Origin: Aliarcobacter thereius LMG 24486
GTDB taxonomy: Bacteria; Campylobacterota; Campylobacteria; Campylobacterales; Arcobacteraceae
Assembly: GCF_004214815.1 (NCBI RefSeq)
Contig: NZ_CP035926.1
Span: 372,001 to 436,000, forward strand
Reading direction: 5' to 3'
DNA length: 64,000 nt
Both the position numbers and the translations under genes were made by a program. Below, one piece after another: positions 34,911 through 44,375 of this stretch (positions within the stretch are counted from its first letter, which is position 1; each line of letters starts with the position of its first letter). The notes under the pieces are model-generated. The model saw nothing but the letters and a program-made list of their open reading frames with translations. It did no database searches and had not been told where the DNA came from.

Positions 34911-35842
34911 TGCAAAAAAAACTTGATTTTTCAAAACCACTTGTGGTTTTAGCACCACTTGCTGGTTATACAGATTTACCTTTTAGAAGTGTAGTAAAAA
35001 AATTTGGTGCTGATTTAACTATTTCTGAAATGATAAGTTCAAATGCACTGGTATATAAAAGTGCAAGAACATTAAAAATGGTAGAAAAATCTCCAAGTGA
35101 AGATCCATATTTTGTACAAATTGCTGGAAATAGTGTTGATTTAGTCAAAGAAGCTGTATTAATATTAAATGATGTTGAGGGAATAGATGGGATTGATTTA
35201 AACTGTGGTTGCCCAGCACCAAAAGTTTTTAATCATGGTTCAGGATCAAACCTTTTAGGAGATTTAAATAAACTTGAAGAGATATTAAGTACAGTAAAAA
35301 AATATTCTAAAAAACAATATACAAGTGCAAAAGTAAGGCTTGGAGTAAATGATAAAATTCCAGTAGAAATTGGAAAAGCAGTTGAAAATTGTGGAGTTGA
35401 TTTTGTATCTGTTCATGGAAGAACAAGAGCAGGAAAATATAAAGCTCCTGTTGATTATGATGCAATAAAGCAGATGAAAGATGCTATTTCTATACCTGTT
35501 ATTGCAAATGGAGATATAAAAGATTATAAAAAAGCAAAAGAAGTTTTAGAATATACAAAAGCTGATGGAGTTATGATAGGTCGTGGAGCTATTGGAAAAC
35601 CTTGGGTTTTTTATCAATTAAAGCATCAACTTGAAGATATTGATAATAGTATTAAAAAAGAGATTATTTTAGAGCATTATGACAAAATGTTAGAATTTCA
35701 TGGACCGTATGGTGCAATAATTTTTAGAAAACTTCTTCATGCATATTCAAAAGGTTATACAGGAGCAAATGAATTTAGAGATTTGGTAAATCAAGTAAGC
35801 GATGTAGATATTATGAGGGATTTAATAGATAGCTTTTTTTAA
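34910..35842 (+). CDS. tRNA-dihydrouridine synthase (DusB-like)
   Basis: A 310-residue FMN-dependent enzyme reducing specific uridines in tRNA D-loops. Motifs: VVLAPLAGYTDLPFRSVV at the FMN-binding start, DLNCGCPAPKV with the catalytic cysteine, SVHGRTRAGKYKAPVDYD, and DGVMIGRGAIGKPWVF. The overall order fits the DusB group, which is the usual Dus of this phylum. The gene overlaps the membrane protein gene upstream by one base. Confidence 0.92.
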   Translation: MQKKLDFSKPLVVLAPLAGYTDLPFRSVVKKFGADLTISEMISSNALVYKSARTLKMVEKSPSEDPYFVQIAGNSVDLVKEAVLILNDVEGIDGIDLNCGCPAPKVFNHGSGSNLLGDLNKLEEILSTVKKYSKKQYTSAKVRLGVNDKIPVEIGKAVENCGVDFVSVHGRTRAGKYKAPVDYDAIKQMKDAISIPVIANGDIKDYKKAKEVLEYTKADGVMIGRGAIGKPWVFYQLKHQLEDIDNSIKKEIILEHYDKMLEFHGPYGAIIFRKLLHAYSKGYTGANEFRDLVNQVSDVDIMRDLIDSFF

Positions 35843-35914
35843 TTTTAATATTAGTAAAAAGATTTTTAGATAAAATATCCAAATTTTATAAAAAGATATA
35901 AAAGGAATTTTTTT

Positions 35915-36736
35915 TTGACAAAAGAATATTTTGAATTGGAAATAAAACCAAAGAAAGATTATGAGGTTTTTTTAGACTTAATAGAATCAATTATTGATGA
36001 TACAATAGAAGAGAGTGAAGAAAAATCAATAATAATTAGAAGCGAAGAGAGTTTAGATGATATAAAAAGTGCTATTGTTAAATTTAGTGAAGCACTTAAT
36101 ATTGAGTGTGAAATATCATATGAGAAAAAAGATAGTGTAGATTGGATAAAAAACTATCAAGATTCAATAAAACCTGTACTTATAGGTAGTTTTTATATAA
36201 GACCATCTTGGGAAAAAAGTATTGATGATAAGATAAATATATTAATTGATCCTGCTTTAGCTTTTGGTTCAGGACATCATGAAACAACATCTTCTTGTAT
36301 AGAAGCTATTGATAAATATGTAAAAAAAGATGATGAACTTTTAGATGTTGGTACAGGAAGTGGAATTTTAGCAATAGCATCTTCAAAAAAAGGTGCAAAA
36401 GTAGATATTTGTGATACTGATTCAATTTGTATAGATAGTTCTATTTCAAATTTTAAAATAAATAATGAAAGAGTAAATAACTTTTGGATTGGTTCAGTAA
36501 ATAATGCAAAAAATAAGTATGATGTGGTAATTGCAAATATTATTGCAGATATTTTAGTTATGATTTCAAATGATTTAAAAACTAGTATAAAAGAAGATGG
36601 AACACTTATTTTATCTGGAATTTTAGATAAATATGAAAATAGAGTAAAAAACTCTTTTAATGATTTAGTATTAAAAGAGAGAATCCAAAAAAATGAGTGG
36701 CTAACACTTATATTTAAAAAAACTAAGGAGATATAG
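35915..36736 (+). CDS. prmA: ribosomal protein L11 methyltransferase
   Basis: A 273-residue SAM-dependent methyltransferase. The N-terminal substrate-recognition domain is followed by LIDPALAFGSGHHETTSSC, the SAM motif LLDVGTGSGILAIAS and the catalytic-side ANIIADILV, all typical of PrmA, which trimethylates ribosomal protein L11. Translation starts at TTG after AAAGGAA. ftsH follows after four bases, an arrangement I also recall from Helicobacter and Campylobacter. Confidence 0.93.
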   Translation: MTKEYFELEIKPKKDYEVFLDLIESIIDDTIEESEEKSIIIRSEESLDDIKSAIVKFSEALNIECEISYEKKDSVDWIKNYQDSIKPVLIGSFYIRPSWEKSIDDKINILIDPALAFGSGHHETTSSCIEAIDKYVKKDDELLDVGTGSGILAIASSKKGAKVDICDTDSICIDSSISNFKINNERVNNFWIGSVNNAKNKYDVVIANIIADILVMISNDLKTSIKEDGTLILSGILDKYENRVKNSFNDLVLKERIQKNEWLTLIFKKTKEI

Positions 36737-36740
36737 ATTT

Positions 36741-38759
36741 ATGAACAAACAACAAAATAATAATTCAAATAATCAAAACAACAATAATAATAACAATAAT
36801 TTTTTTAATAATAACCCAATTTTGATATTTGTAATTTTTTCACTGGTTACAATTTTTGCATTTAAAGCAATTTTCCCTGATAACAATGAAACTGGAACAA
36901 ATTCACAAATTCAAGCATTTGGAAGTAGCACAAATAAAACTGTTCCATATTCTGAACTTAAAAAGCTGATTCCAAGTGGAAAAATTGAGTATGTTGGAAT
37001 TGGTAATACTATTATTAAAGCAATTAGCAAACATGATGGTATGCAAAGAGTTACATATAATGCAAGAAGAGTTGTTCCTGATGAAACTTTAATAAAAGAG
37101 TTAGAATCTAATGGTATAGCTTATGGTGGAATAAATGAAGAGAATGTTTTATCTGATATTCTTTTTGGATGGGTTCTTCCAATATTTTTATTTTTTGCTA
37201 TTTGGATGTTTTTGGTTAAAAGAATGCAAAAATCTATGGGTGGTGGATCAGGAGGAATTCTTGGAATTGGCTCATCTAAAAAAATGATTAATTCTGAAAA
37301 ACCAAATGTAAAATTTGATGATATGGCTGGAAATAAAGAAGCAAAAGAGGAAGTAAGAGAAGTTGTTGATTTCCTTAGAGATCCAGATAGATATGTAAGA
37401 CTTGGAGCACAGATTCCAAAAGGTGTATTACTTGTAGGTCCTCCAGGTACAGGTAAAACTCTTTTAGCAAAAGCAGTTGCTGGTGAAGCTGATGTTCAAT
37501 TTTTATCAGTTTCAGGTTCTGCTTTTATTGAGATGTTTGTTGGAGTTGGTGCAAGTAGAGTTAGAGATCTGTTTGAACAAGCAAAAAAAGTAGCTCCTGC
37601 TATTATTTTTATTGATGAGATTGATGCTATTGGTAAAAGTAGAGCAAGTGGTGGTCCAATGGGTGGAAATGATGAAAGAGAACAGACTTTAAATCAACTT
37701 TTGGCTGAAATGGATGGATTCTCAACAGAAACTGCACCTGTAATTGTACTTGCTGCTACAAATAGACCAGAAGTTTTAGATCCAGCTCTTTTAAGACCAG
37801 GAAGATTTGACAGACAAGTTTTAGTTGATAAACCTGATTATGAAGGAAGAATAGAGATTTTAAATGTACATATTAAAGGTGTTAAAATTGCTAAAGATGT
37901 AGATTTAAAGGAAGTTGCAAAGATGACAGCAGGACTTGCTGGGGCTGATTTAGCAAATATTATAAATGAAGCTGCTTTACTTGCAGGAAGAGCTAATAAA
38001 AACTATGTAGAAGCAAGTGATTTTAAAGAAGCAGTTGAAAGACAAATTGCTGGACTTGAGAAAAAATCAAGAAGAATATCTCCAAAAGAGAGAAAAATCG
38101 TTGCATATCATGAAAGTGGTCATGCTTTAATGGCTGAAATTACAAAAGGTGCAAAAAGAGTAAATAAAGTTTCAATCGTTCCAAGAGGACTAGCAGCTTT
38201 AGGTTATACTTTAAATACACCAGAAGAGAATAAATATTTAATGCAAAAACATGAACTTATAGCTGAAGTTGATGTTTTACTTGGTGGAAGAGCAGCTGAA
38301 GAGGTATTTATTGGTGAAATAAGTACAGGAGCTGGAAATGATTTAGAAAGAGCAACAAATATTATTAAATCTATGGCAACAATATATGGAATGAGTGATA
38401 TTGCTGGATTAATGGTACTTGAAAGAAGAACAAATCAATTTTTAGGTGGACAAACTCAAAAAGATTTTTCAGATTCAATGGCAAAAGAGCTTGATGATCA
38501 TGTTAAAGATACTTTAAACGAAAGATATAAAGTAGTTCTTCAATCTTTAAGAGATAATAGTGAATCAATTGAACAAATGACAGCTGAGCTACTTGATATT
38601 GAAGTAATATCAGGTGAAAGAGTAAGAGAAATCATAAAAGAAAATGGTGGAACTGTTTTTGAAGATGAAGATTTACATAGTGAAGCTATAAAAGAAAAAG
38701 AGAATGAAAAAAGTAGTTCTGAAAATAAAGAAGATAGTAAATCACAAGATAAAGAGTGA
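36741..38759 (+). CDS. ftsH: ATP-dependent membrane zinc protease FtsH
   Basis: A 672-residue AAA+ protease of the inner membrane. A cytoplasmic N-tail rich in Asn and Gln (residues 3-26, mostly N) precedes the first membrane helix (PILIFVIFSLVTIFAFKAI). A periplasmic domain, a second helix (about 137-155), the AAA module (GPPGTGKT; IIFIDEIDAIG; second region of homology RPGRFDRQV) and the zinc site HESGH complete it. It degrades short-lived and misassembled membrane proteins. The C-terminus is acidic and probably disordered. A hairpin follows the stop. Confidence 0.97.
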   Translation: MNKQQNNNSNNQNNNNNNNNFFNNNPILIFVIFSLVTIFAFKAIFPDNNETGTNSQIQAFGSSTNKTVPYSELKKLIPSGKIEYVGIGNTIIKAISKHDGMQRVTYNARRVVPDETLIKELESNGIAYGGINEENVLSDILFGWVLPIFLFFAIWMFLVKRMQKSMGGGSGGILGIGSSKKMINSEKPNVKFDDMAGNKEAKEEVREVVDFLRDPDRYVRLGAQIPKGVLLVGPPGTGKTLLAKAVAGEADVQFLSVSGSAFIEMFVGVGASRVRDLFEQAKKVAPAIIFIDEIDAIGKSRASGGPMGGNDEREQTLNQLLAEMDGFSTETAPVIVLAATNRPEVLDPALLRPGRFDRQVLVDKPDYEGRIEILNVHIKGVKIAKDVDLKEVAKMTAGLAGADLANIINEAALLAGRANKNYVEASDFKEAVERQIAGLEKKSRRISPKERKIVAYHESGHALMAEITKGAKRVNKVSIVPRGLAALGYTLNTPEENKYLMQKHELIAEVDVLLGGRAAEEVFIGEISTGAGNDLERATNIIKSMATIYGMSDIAGLMVLERRTNQFLGGQTQKDFSDSMAKELDDHVKDTLNERYKVVLQSLRDNSESIEQMTAELLDIEVISGERVREIIKENGGTVFEDEDLHSEAIKEKENEKSSSENKEDSKSQDKE

Positions 38760-38765
38760 AAAATA

Positions 38766-38791
38766 GGTTTTAGAATAAAAATTCTAAAACC
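38766..38791 (+). terminator. terminator after ftsH
   Basis: A perfect 11-bp inverted repeat (GGTTTTAGAAT with ATTCTAAAACC, AAAA loop) seven bases past the ftsH stop and just before the leuA promoter, insulating the two operons. Confidence 0.65.
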
Positions 38792-38812
38792 TCTAAATAA
38801 TAAAATTTATCC

Positions 38813-38841
38813 TTGACAAAAAAGATAAAAATAAATATACT
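38813..38841 (+). promoter_or_regulatory. sigma-70 promoter of the leuL-leuA leader transcript
   Basis: TTGACA (38813-38818) and TATACT (38836-38841) are separated by exactly 17 bases. Transcription should start near 38848-38850, about 22 bases ahead of the leader-peptide ATG. Confidence 0.8.
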
Positions 38842-38870
38842 TTCGGACTTATATAAAAAAGGAGAGTAAT

Positions 38871-38945
38871 ATGAAAATATTTAATATTTCACAAAACAAT
38901 TTCATTCAAAGTGCTAACTCTCTACTCCTCTTAAAACTTCTCTAA
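38871..38945 (+). CDS. leuL: putative leucine leader peptide upstream of leuA
   Basis: A 24-codon reading frame with a strong AAGGAGAG Shine-Dalgarno sequence 5-6 bases before its ATG. The peptide begins MKIFNISQNNFIQ and ends SLLLLKLL: six Leu codons in the last seven, five of them CTA, CTC, CTC, CTT and CTC rather than the TTA that dominates this genome. Slow charging of tRNA-Leu would stall ribosomes there. It lies between a consensus promoter and leuA, the entry enzyme for leucine synthesis, as expected of an attenuator leader peptide. No GC-rich terminator is visible after it; the mechanism may use other pairings (see findings). Independent of the leader peptides of enteric bacteria by sequence. 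Confidence 0.75.
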   Translation: MKIFNISQNNFIQSANSLLLLKLL

Positions 38946-38982
38946 AATTTAATTTTAATTATTTCGTTTCAGCTTTAGTTTT

Positions 38983-39010
38983 TCTTTTTTTATAGAAAAA
39001 AAGATATAAT
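38983..39010 (+). promoter_or_regulatory. A/U hairpin and second -10 box ahead of leuA
   Basis: TCTTTTTTT (38983-38991) and AAAAAAAGA (38996-39004) can form a nine-pair stem with an ATAG loop. It is followed at once by TATAAT (39005-39010), a possible second leuA promoter downstream of the leader. Whether the stem acts in attenuation or simply reflects the T-rich upstream element of that promoter cannot be decided from sequence. Confidence 0.4.
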
Positions 39011-39037
39011 CAATTGTTAATTTAAAAGGTAAATATT

Positions 39038-40591
39038 ATGGATAAAAATAAAATTATTGTATTTGATACAACTTTAAGAGATGGTGAGCAAAGTCCTGGA
39101 TGCTCTATGAATACTGATGAGAAGATAAAAGTAGCATTACAGTTAGAGAAATTAGGTGTTGATGTTATTGAAGCTGGATTCGCAGCTGCAAGTCCAGGTG
39201 ATTTTGATGCAGTTAGTCAAATTGCAAAAATTATAAAAAACTCAACAATCTGTTCATTAAGTAGAGCAATAGATAATGATATAAAACAAGCAGGATTAGC
39301 TGTTTCTCATGCTTCAAAACATAGAATTCATACTTTTATTGCAACGAGTCCAATTCATATGCAATATAAATTAAAAATGACTCCAGATGAAGTTATTAAA
39401 AGAGCTGTTAAAGCTGTACAATATGCTAAAACTTTTGTAGATGATGTTGAATTTTCTTGTGAAGATGCAGGAAGAAGTGAAATACCATTTTTAAAAGAGG
39501 TTATTGATGCGGTTATTGAAGCAGGTGCAAAAACAATAAATTTACCAGATACAGTAGGATATAGATTACCAACAGAATTAGCTTCAATGATAAAAGAGTT
39601 AAGTGCTTATACAGGAGATAGAGCAATAATCTCTGTACATAATCATAATGATTTAGGATTAGCAACAGCAAATACTTTAGCTTCAGTATTAAATGGAGCT
39701 AGACAAATTGAAGTTACAATAAATGGATTAGGTGAAAGAGCTGGAAACTCTGCTTTAGAAGAAGCTGTTATGGCAATAAAAGTTAGAAAAGATATTTTTG
39801 GTGATTTATATACAAATATTAATACTCCTGAATTATATGCTACTTCAAGATTAGTTGCAACAATTACAGGTGTTGAACCACAACAAAATAAAGCGATTGT
39901 TGGTAAAAATGCTTTTGCTCACGAAAGTGGAATACACCAAGATGGTGTTTTAAAACATCAAGAAACATATGAAATTATGAGACCTGAAGATGTTGGTGTT
40001 ATTAAAGATAGCACTTTGATTTTAGGAAAACATAGTGGAAGAGCTGCATTTAAAGATAAAATTGCACAATTAGGTTTTGATAATGTAAGTGAAGAAGAGT
40101 TAAATAATGCATTTGAAAGATTTAAAGTTTTAGCTGATAAGAAAAAAGATATAACAGATGATGATGTAAGAATGTTAATAACTGATGAAGCTTTAAATCA
40201 TGATAAAATTTTTGATTTAGTTGGATTACAAATTAGTGATTGTTCAAATGGTTTACCAATGGCAGCTGTAACAATTAAACACAATAATGAGATTTTAAAA
40301 GATGCAGCTTTAGGTGATGGAACTATGGATGCTATATTTAAAACAATTGATAGATTAACAGGTTACTCAGGACAATTAAAAGATTATAAAGTTGTATCTG
40401 TTAGTGAAGGAAAAGACTCTTTAGCAAAAGTAACAACAAGAGTTAGTTTTGAAGAAAATAGCCAAACATTTGTTGGGCATGGATTAAGTATTGATACAAT
40501 GTTAGCAACTGCAAAAGCATATTTAGGTGCATTAAACTCATATTTATCACAAAAAGATAGACTTACAAAAAATTGTGGTCATCAAATATAG
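39038..40591 (+). CDS. leuA: 2-isopropylmalate synthase
   Basis: A 517-residue enzyme condensing acetyl-CoA and 2-oxoisovalerate, the committed step of leucine synthesis. The catalytic barrel has [16 protein letters not shown], the metal-binding HNHNDLGLA and NGLGERAGN; the C-terminal regulatory domain (about 390-517, with [17 protein letters not shown]) binds leucine for feedback inhibition. AAAAGG stands before the ATG. A putative leucine leader peptide and two candidate promoters precede it, so control at both enzyme and transcript level is likely. leuBCD are not in the window. Confidence 0.97.
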   Translation: MDKNKIIVFDTTLRDGEQSPGCSMNTDEKIKVALQLEKLGVDVIEAGFAAASPGDFDAVSQIAKIIKNSTICSLSRAIDNDIKQAGLAVSHASKHRIHTFIATSPIHMQYKLKMTPDEVIKRAVKAVQYAKTFVDDVEFSCEDAGRSEIPFLKEVIDAVIEAGAKTINLPDTVGYRLPTELASMIKELSAYTGDRAIISVHNHNDLGLATANTLASVLNGARQIEVTINGLGERAGNSALEEAVMAIKVRKDIFGDLYTNINTPELYATSRLVATITGVEPQQNKAIVGKNAFAHESGIHQDGVLKHQETYEIMRPEDVGVIKDSTLILGKHSGRAAFKDKIAQLGFDNVSEEELNNAFERFKVLADKKKDITDDDVRMLITDEALNHDKIFDLVGLQISDCSNGLPMAAVTIKHNNEILKDAALGDGTMDAIFKTIDRLTGYSGQLKDYKVVSVSEGKDSLAKVTTRVSFEENSQTFVGHGLSIDTMLATAKAYLGALNSYLSQKDRLTKNCGHQI

Positions 40592-40607
40592 ATATTTGTG
40601 ATATAAA

Positions 40608-40928
40608 ATGACTAGAGTTAATAAATTAGAGGATATTAAAATTCTTTTAGAAGAAAATAGATTTATATTACTCTATTTTGGTGCAGAAAATTGTTCAGTT
40701 TGTGAAGTTTTAAGACCAAAAATTGAAGATAGTTTAAAAGAGAATTTTCCTAAAATAAAATCACTATTTATAGAAAATTTAATAGATATAAATGTAGAGT
40801 TTGGAGTATTTTCAAATCCTACAATTATCTTAATGATTGATAAAAAAGAGTTTAAAAGATATGGAAGAAATATATCTTTAAATATCTTCAATAGTGAAAT
40901 TAAAAGATTATATGATATGGTGTATTAA
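40608..40928 (+). CDS. thioredoxin-fold protein
   Basis: A 106-residue cytoplasmic protein with a thioredoxin fold: the strand ILLYFGAENCSVCEVLRPKIE carries a CxxC (C-S-V-C) active site, and a cis-proline is likely in VFSNPTIILMI. No signal peptide. The CSVC site differs from the CGPC of housekeeping thioredoxins, so its partner may be special. The gene lies between leuA and a haem-binding protein whose ATG overlaps or abuts its stop; a redox link between the last two is possible but unproven. Confidence 0.8.
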   Translation: MTRVNKLEDIKILLEENRFILLYFGAENCSVCEVLRPKIEDSLKENFPKIKSLFIENLIDINVEFGVFSNPTIILMIDKKEFKRYGRNISLNIFNSEIKRLYDMVY

Positions 40929-41351
40929 ATGATAAGAGCAATTATAATTATAATAGTAATATTTGGATTAATGCAGTTTATTAGACCTGAAAAAGTTGAG
41001 TATATTGAGAATAGTAAAAAAGAGTTAAAAACTGATTTAGAGACAATGCAAGTTTTGAAACAAGCTTGTTATGATTGTCATTCAAATAGTATAAATTACC
41101 CTTGGTATTCGCATATTGCACCTTTTTCTTGGGTTATTGCAAATCATACAAATGAAGGTGTAAAAGCTTTGAATTTCTCTTTATGGGAAGATTATACAGC
41201 AAGTGAAAAGAGTGATAAATTAAAATCAATATATAGAACAGTTTATGCATCAATGCCTTTACCTTCGTATATGTGGGCACATAAAGATGCTCAACTTACA
41301 AAAGAGCAAAGAGAGAAAATAAGAGATTGGACGGGAGTTCGTTCTAGGTGA
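40929..41351 (+). CDS. membrane-anchored haem-binding domain protein
   Basis: A 140-residue protein with an N-terminal membrane anchor (AIIIIIVIFGLMQFI) and a periplasmic domain of the Haem_bd type. The conserved block is LKQACYDCHSNSINYPWYSHIAPFSW, with a CxxCH haem site, followed by LPSYMWAHKDAQLTKEQREKIRDW. It should bind one covalent c-type haem; family members have no firm function. It starts directly at the stop of the thioredoxin-like gene and its own stop overlaps the mutS GTG start. Confidence 0.83.
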   Translation: MIRAIIIIIVIFGLMQFIRPEKVEYIENSKKELKTDLETMQVLKQACYDCHSNSINYPWYSHIAPFSWVIANHTNEGVKALNFSLWEDYTASEKSDKLKSIYRTVYASMPLPSYMWAHKDAQLTKEQREKIRDWTGVRSR

Positions 41352-44313
41352 GAATAGAGTTTGAAGAGTTATTAAAAAATAGAAATGAACTTCTAACAAT
41401 CACTTACTTTAAACTTCAAAAGTTATTTGAAGAAAGATATGGTGAAAATGCACTTGTCCTGATGGAAATAGGAACTTTTTTTGAAGTTTATGAAGTAAAT
41501 AATGATAAAGAACAAATAGGAAAAGCAAAAGAGATTGCTGAATTACTAAATATACAACTCACTAGAAAAAATAAAAATATCTTAGAAAATTCAAAAGAAA
41601 ATCCAATAATGGCTGGTGTTCCTTCAATCTCATTTGAGAAACATTTAGCAAGGATTATTGCTGAACAAAAATATACAATTGCAATAGTAAGACAAAAAGG
41701 TGTTCCACCAAATGTAAGCAGGTATCTTGATGTTGTTGTAAGTCCAGGAACAAATTTCGATTTTGTAGTTGATCAAGATGAAAATTTTATAACTTCTTTG
41801 GTAGTTGATCAAATAAGAGGAAACTACTTTCTAGGATATAGTGCTGTTGATGTAACAACTGGAAAATGCTATTACAACGAAATTTTTGGAACTTTAGAAG
41901 ATAAATTTTTTGCTTTAGATGAAGTATTTAACTATATGAATATACATAAAACAAGTGAAGTTATATTGACTATTGCAGATAAAAATATTGATACAAAAGA
42001 GATAGTTGATTATTTAGAGCTATCTATGAAAAGTTATCATATAAGAACATATAGACCAAAAATCTCATATCAAAATGAACTTTTTAAAAATATATTTAAT
42101 ATAGAATCACTTTTAACTCCAATAGAGCATCTTGATATGGAAAGAACACCACTTTGTAGTGAATCTTTAGCTATTTTGATAGATTTTATAATAGCACATG
42201 ATTCTAATATCATTCAAAAGCTATCAGCTCCAAATAGACTTGATATAAGTAAATATATCTATCTTGGGAATAATGCTTTAGAGCAGTTAAATATAATTGA
42301 TAGTTCTCATAATCCAAGTTTAATTAAACTAATAAACAATACAGCAACAGCAATGGGAAAAGACTTTTAAAAGAGAGACTTACAAATCCTGTAAAAGATA
42401 GTAAAGAACTTTTAAGAAGATATAATCTTTCAAAAGAGCTTTATGATTATCACAATCCAATAGAAAATGAATTAGCAAATATCTATGATATTGAAAGACT
42501 TACAAGAAGAATAAAGCTAAATAGACTTCACCCTTTTGAGCTTAATTACCTTTTTGATTCATTATTAAGTATTAAAGAGCTTGTAAAATTTATGGAAAAC
42601 TATAAGTTTATAACTCCTCCTTGCAGTAGCAAAGAGATAGAGGTTTTTATAGAATCTATAAACTCTACTTTTGATTTAAGTACAAGTGCTAGATTTATGT
42701 TAAAAGATATTGATACAAATATGATATCAGGTGGAATAAATCATAAGATAGATGAATTAAATAGAAAGAATATTGAACTTTTTACAAAATTAGAGATTTT
42801 AAAAGAGCATATTTCAAGTTTTTTTAAAACAGATGAAAATAGTTTTGTAACAATAAATAGATTGGATAAAGAGGGATTTTTTATCTCAATTACAAAAAAT
42901 AGATTTAATTTAATAAAAGATGAACTTCTAAAATCTCATTTGATTGTAGATGATAAACTTTTACTATTTAAAGATTTTATTATAAAAACACAAACAAATA
43001 ATGTAAAGATATTTTGTGATTTGACAAGTGATGTTTCTGATAAATATATACATAATCTTAAAAAAATAGTTGAATTAAATAAACTTGTATTTAAAGAAAA
43101 AATAGCAGAATTTGAACATAAGTTTGCAAATTTACTTCAAGAATTAGTTCTTTTTATTGCAGAGATTGACCTTACTGTTTCAAATATTAAAACATCAAAA
43201 AAATATAATTTCTCTTGCCCAAAAATAGTAAAAACTGAAGAGAATGAAAACTTCTTAGAACTTATTGAACTAAGGCATCCAATTATAGAATCAAATGAAG
43301 AAAAGGGAATATATGTTCCAAATGATATTATTTTGGGCGAATTGTCTTATGCTTCAAAAGAGTATAAAGATAATATTATAATTAAAAATTCAAATCCTAT
43401 AACTTTGCAAAGCAATAAAATGCATGGAGTTTTACTTTTTGGAATAAACAGTTCAGGTAAATCTTCACTTATGAAAGCAATTGGAATAAGTGTAATTTTA
43501 GCTCAAGCTGGTTTTTTTGTTCCTTGTAAAAGTATGAGATTTTCAATATTTGATTCTATTTTTACAAGAATTAGTGGAGCTGATAATATTGCTAAAGGTT
43601 TATCAAGTTTTGCTGTTGAGATGATGGATTTAAAAAATATTTTTAATAGAGCAGATAAGAAATCACTTATTTTAGGAGATGAAATAAGTCATAGCACAGA
43701 AACATTAAGTGGATTAAGTATAGTTGCAAGTGCTATTTTAAAATTAGCAAAGCTTGAAGCTCTTTTCGTATTTGCAACACATTTGCACCAGCTACCAAAA
43801 TTAAAAGAGATTGAAGAGTTAAAAAATATTATATGTTTACATCTAGCCGTATTTTATCAAGATGAAGAGGATAAATTAATATTTAATAGAAAACTAGCTT
43901 TTGGAAGTGGTTCATCTGTATATGGCTTAGAGTTTGCAAAATCATTGCATATGGATAATGAGTTTTTAAATATTGCAAATAGTATTAGGAAAAGATTATC
44001 AGATGATTATACAAAAGTAGAAAGAATTACTCAAAAAACAAGTTCAAAATATAATAGCAATTTATACACAAGCACTTGTACTATTTGTGGAAGGGCTTGT
44101 GATGAAGTTCATCATATAAAAGAACAAGCAAAAGCAGATGAAAAAGGATTTATTGGACATATAAATGCTAATCATAAATATAATTTAATTCCACTTTGTA
44201 AGCTTCATCATAAAATGGTACATGATGGAAAAATAAATATAAATGGTTTCGTTGCTACTTCTAAAGGACTTGAGCTACATTATACAATAGTTGATGAAGA
44301 GAACTACATTTAA
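41348..44313 (+). pseudogene. MutS7-like MutS with C-terminal HNH domain, broken by a frameshift
   Basis: Two consecutive reading frames make one MutS-family protein of about 988 residues. The first (41348-42370, GTG start) holds the mismatch-recognition domain with the FxE motif in GTFFEVYEVN and part of the core; it ends after NTATAMGKDF. The second frame continues at about 42360 with LLKERLTNPVKD, the expected sequel (family consensus T-x-MG-x-R-LLK), and runs to 44313 with Walker A GINSSGKSS, Walker B LILGDEISHS and a C-terminal HNH-type domain (CTICGRACDEVHHIKEQ...LHHKMVHDGK). One missing A in the AAAA at 42358-42361 explains the break. MutS with an HNH domain is the MutS7-type form known from epsilonproteobacteria, giant viruses and octocoral mitochondria. 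True mutation and sequencing error are both possible. Confidence 0.85.
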
Positions 44314-44375
44314 AAATTAAGAAGCTATAAATAATAATTAGTTAGAATATAATATATATTTTCAAAGGATACATT

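Noticed and set aside
38872-38946. The Leu-rich peptide as a chance A/T-rich frame.
   Set aside because: Rejected as chance because promoter, Shine-Dalgarno sequence, non-TTA Leu codons and leuA all line up; it is kept as a feature with moderate confidence.
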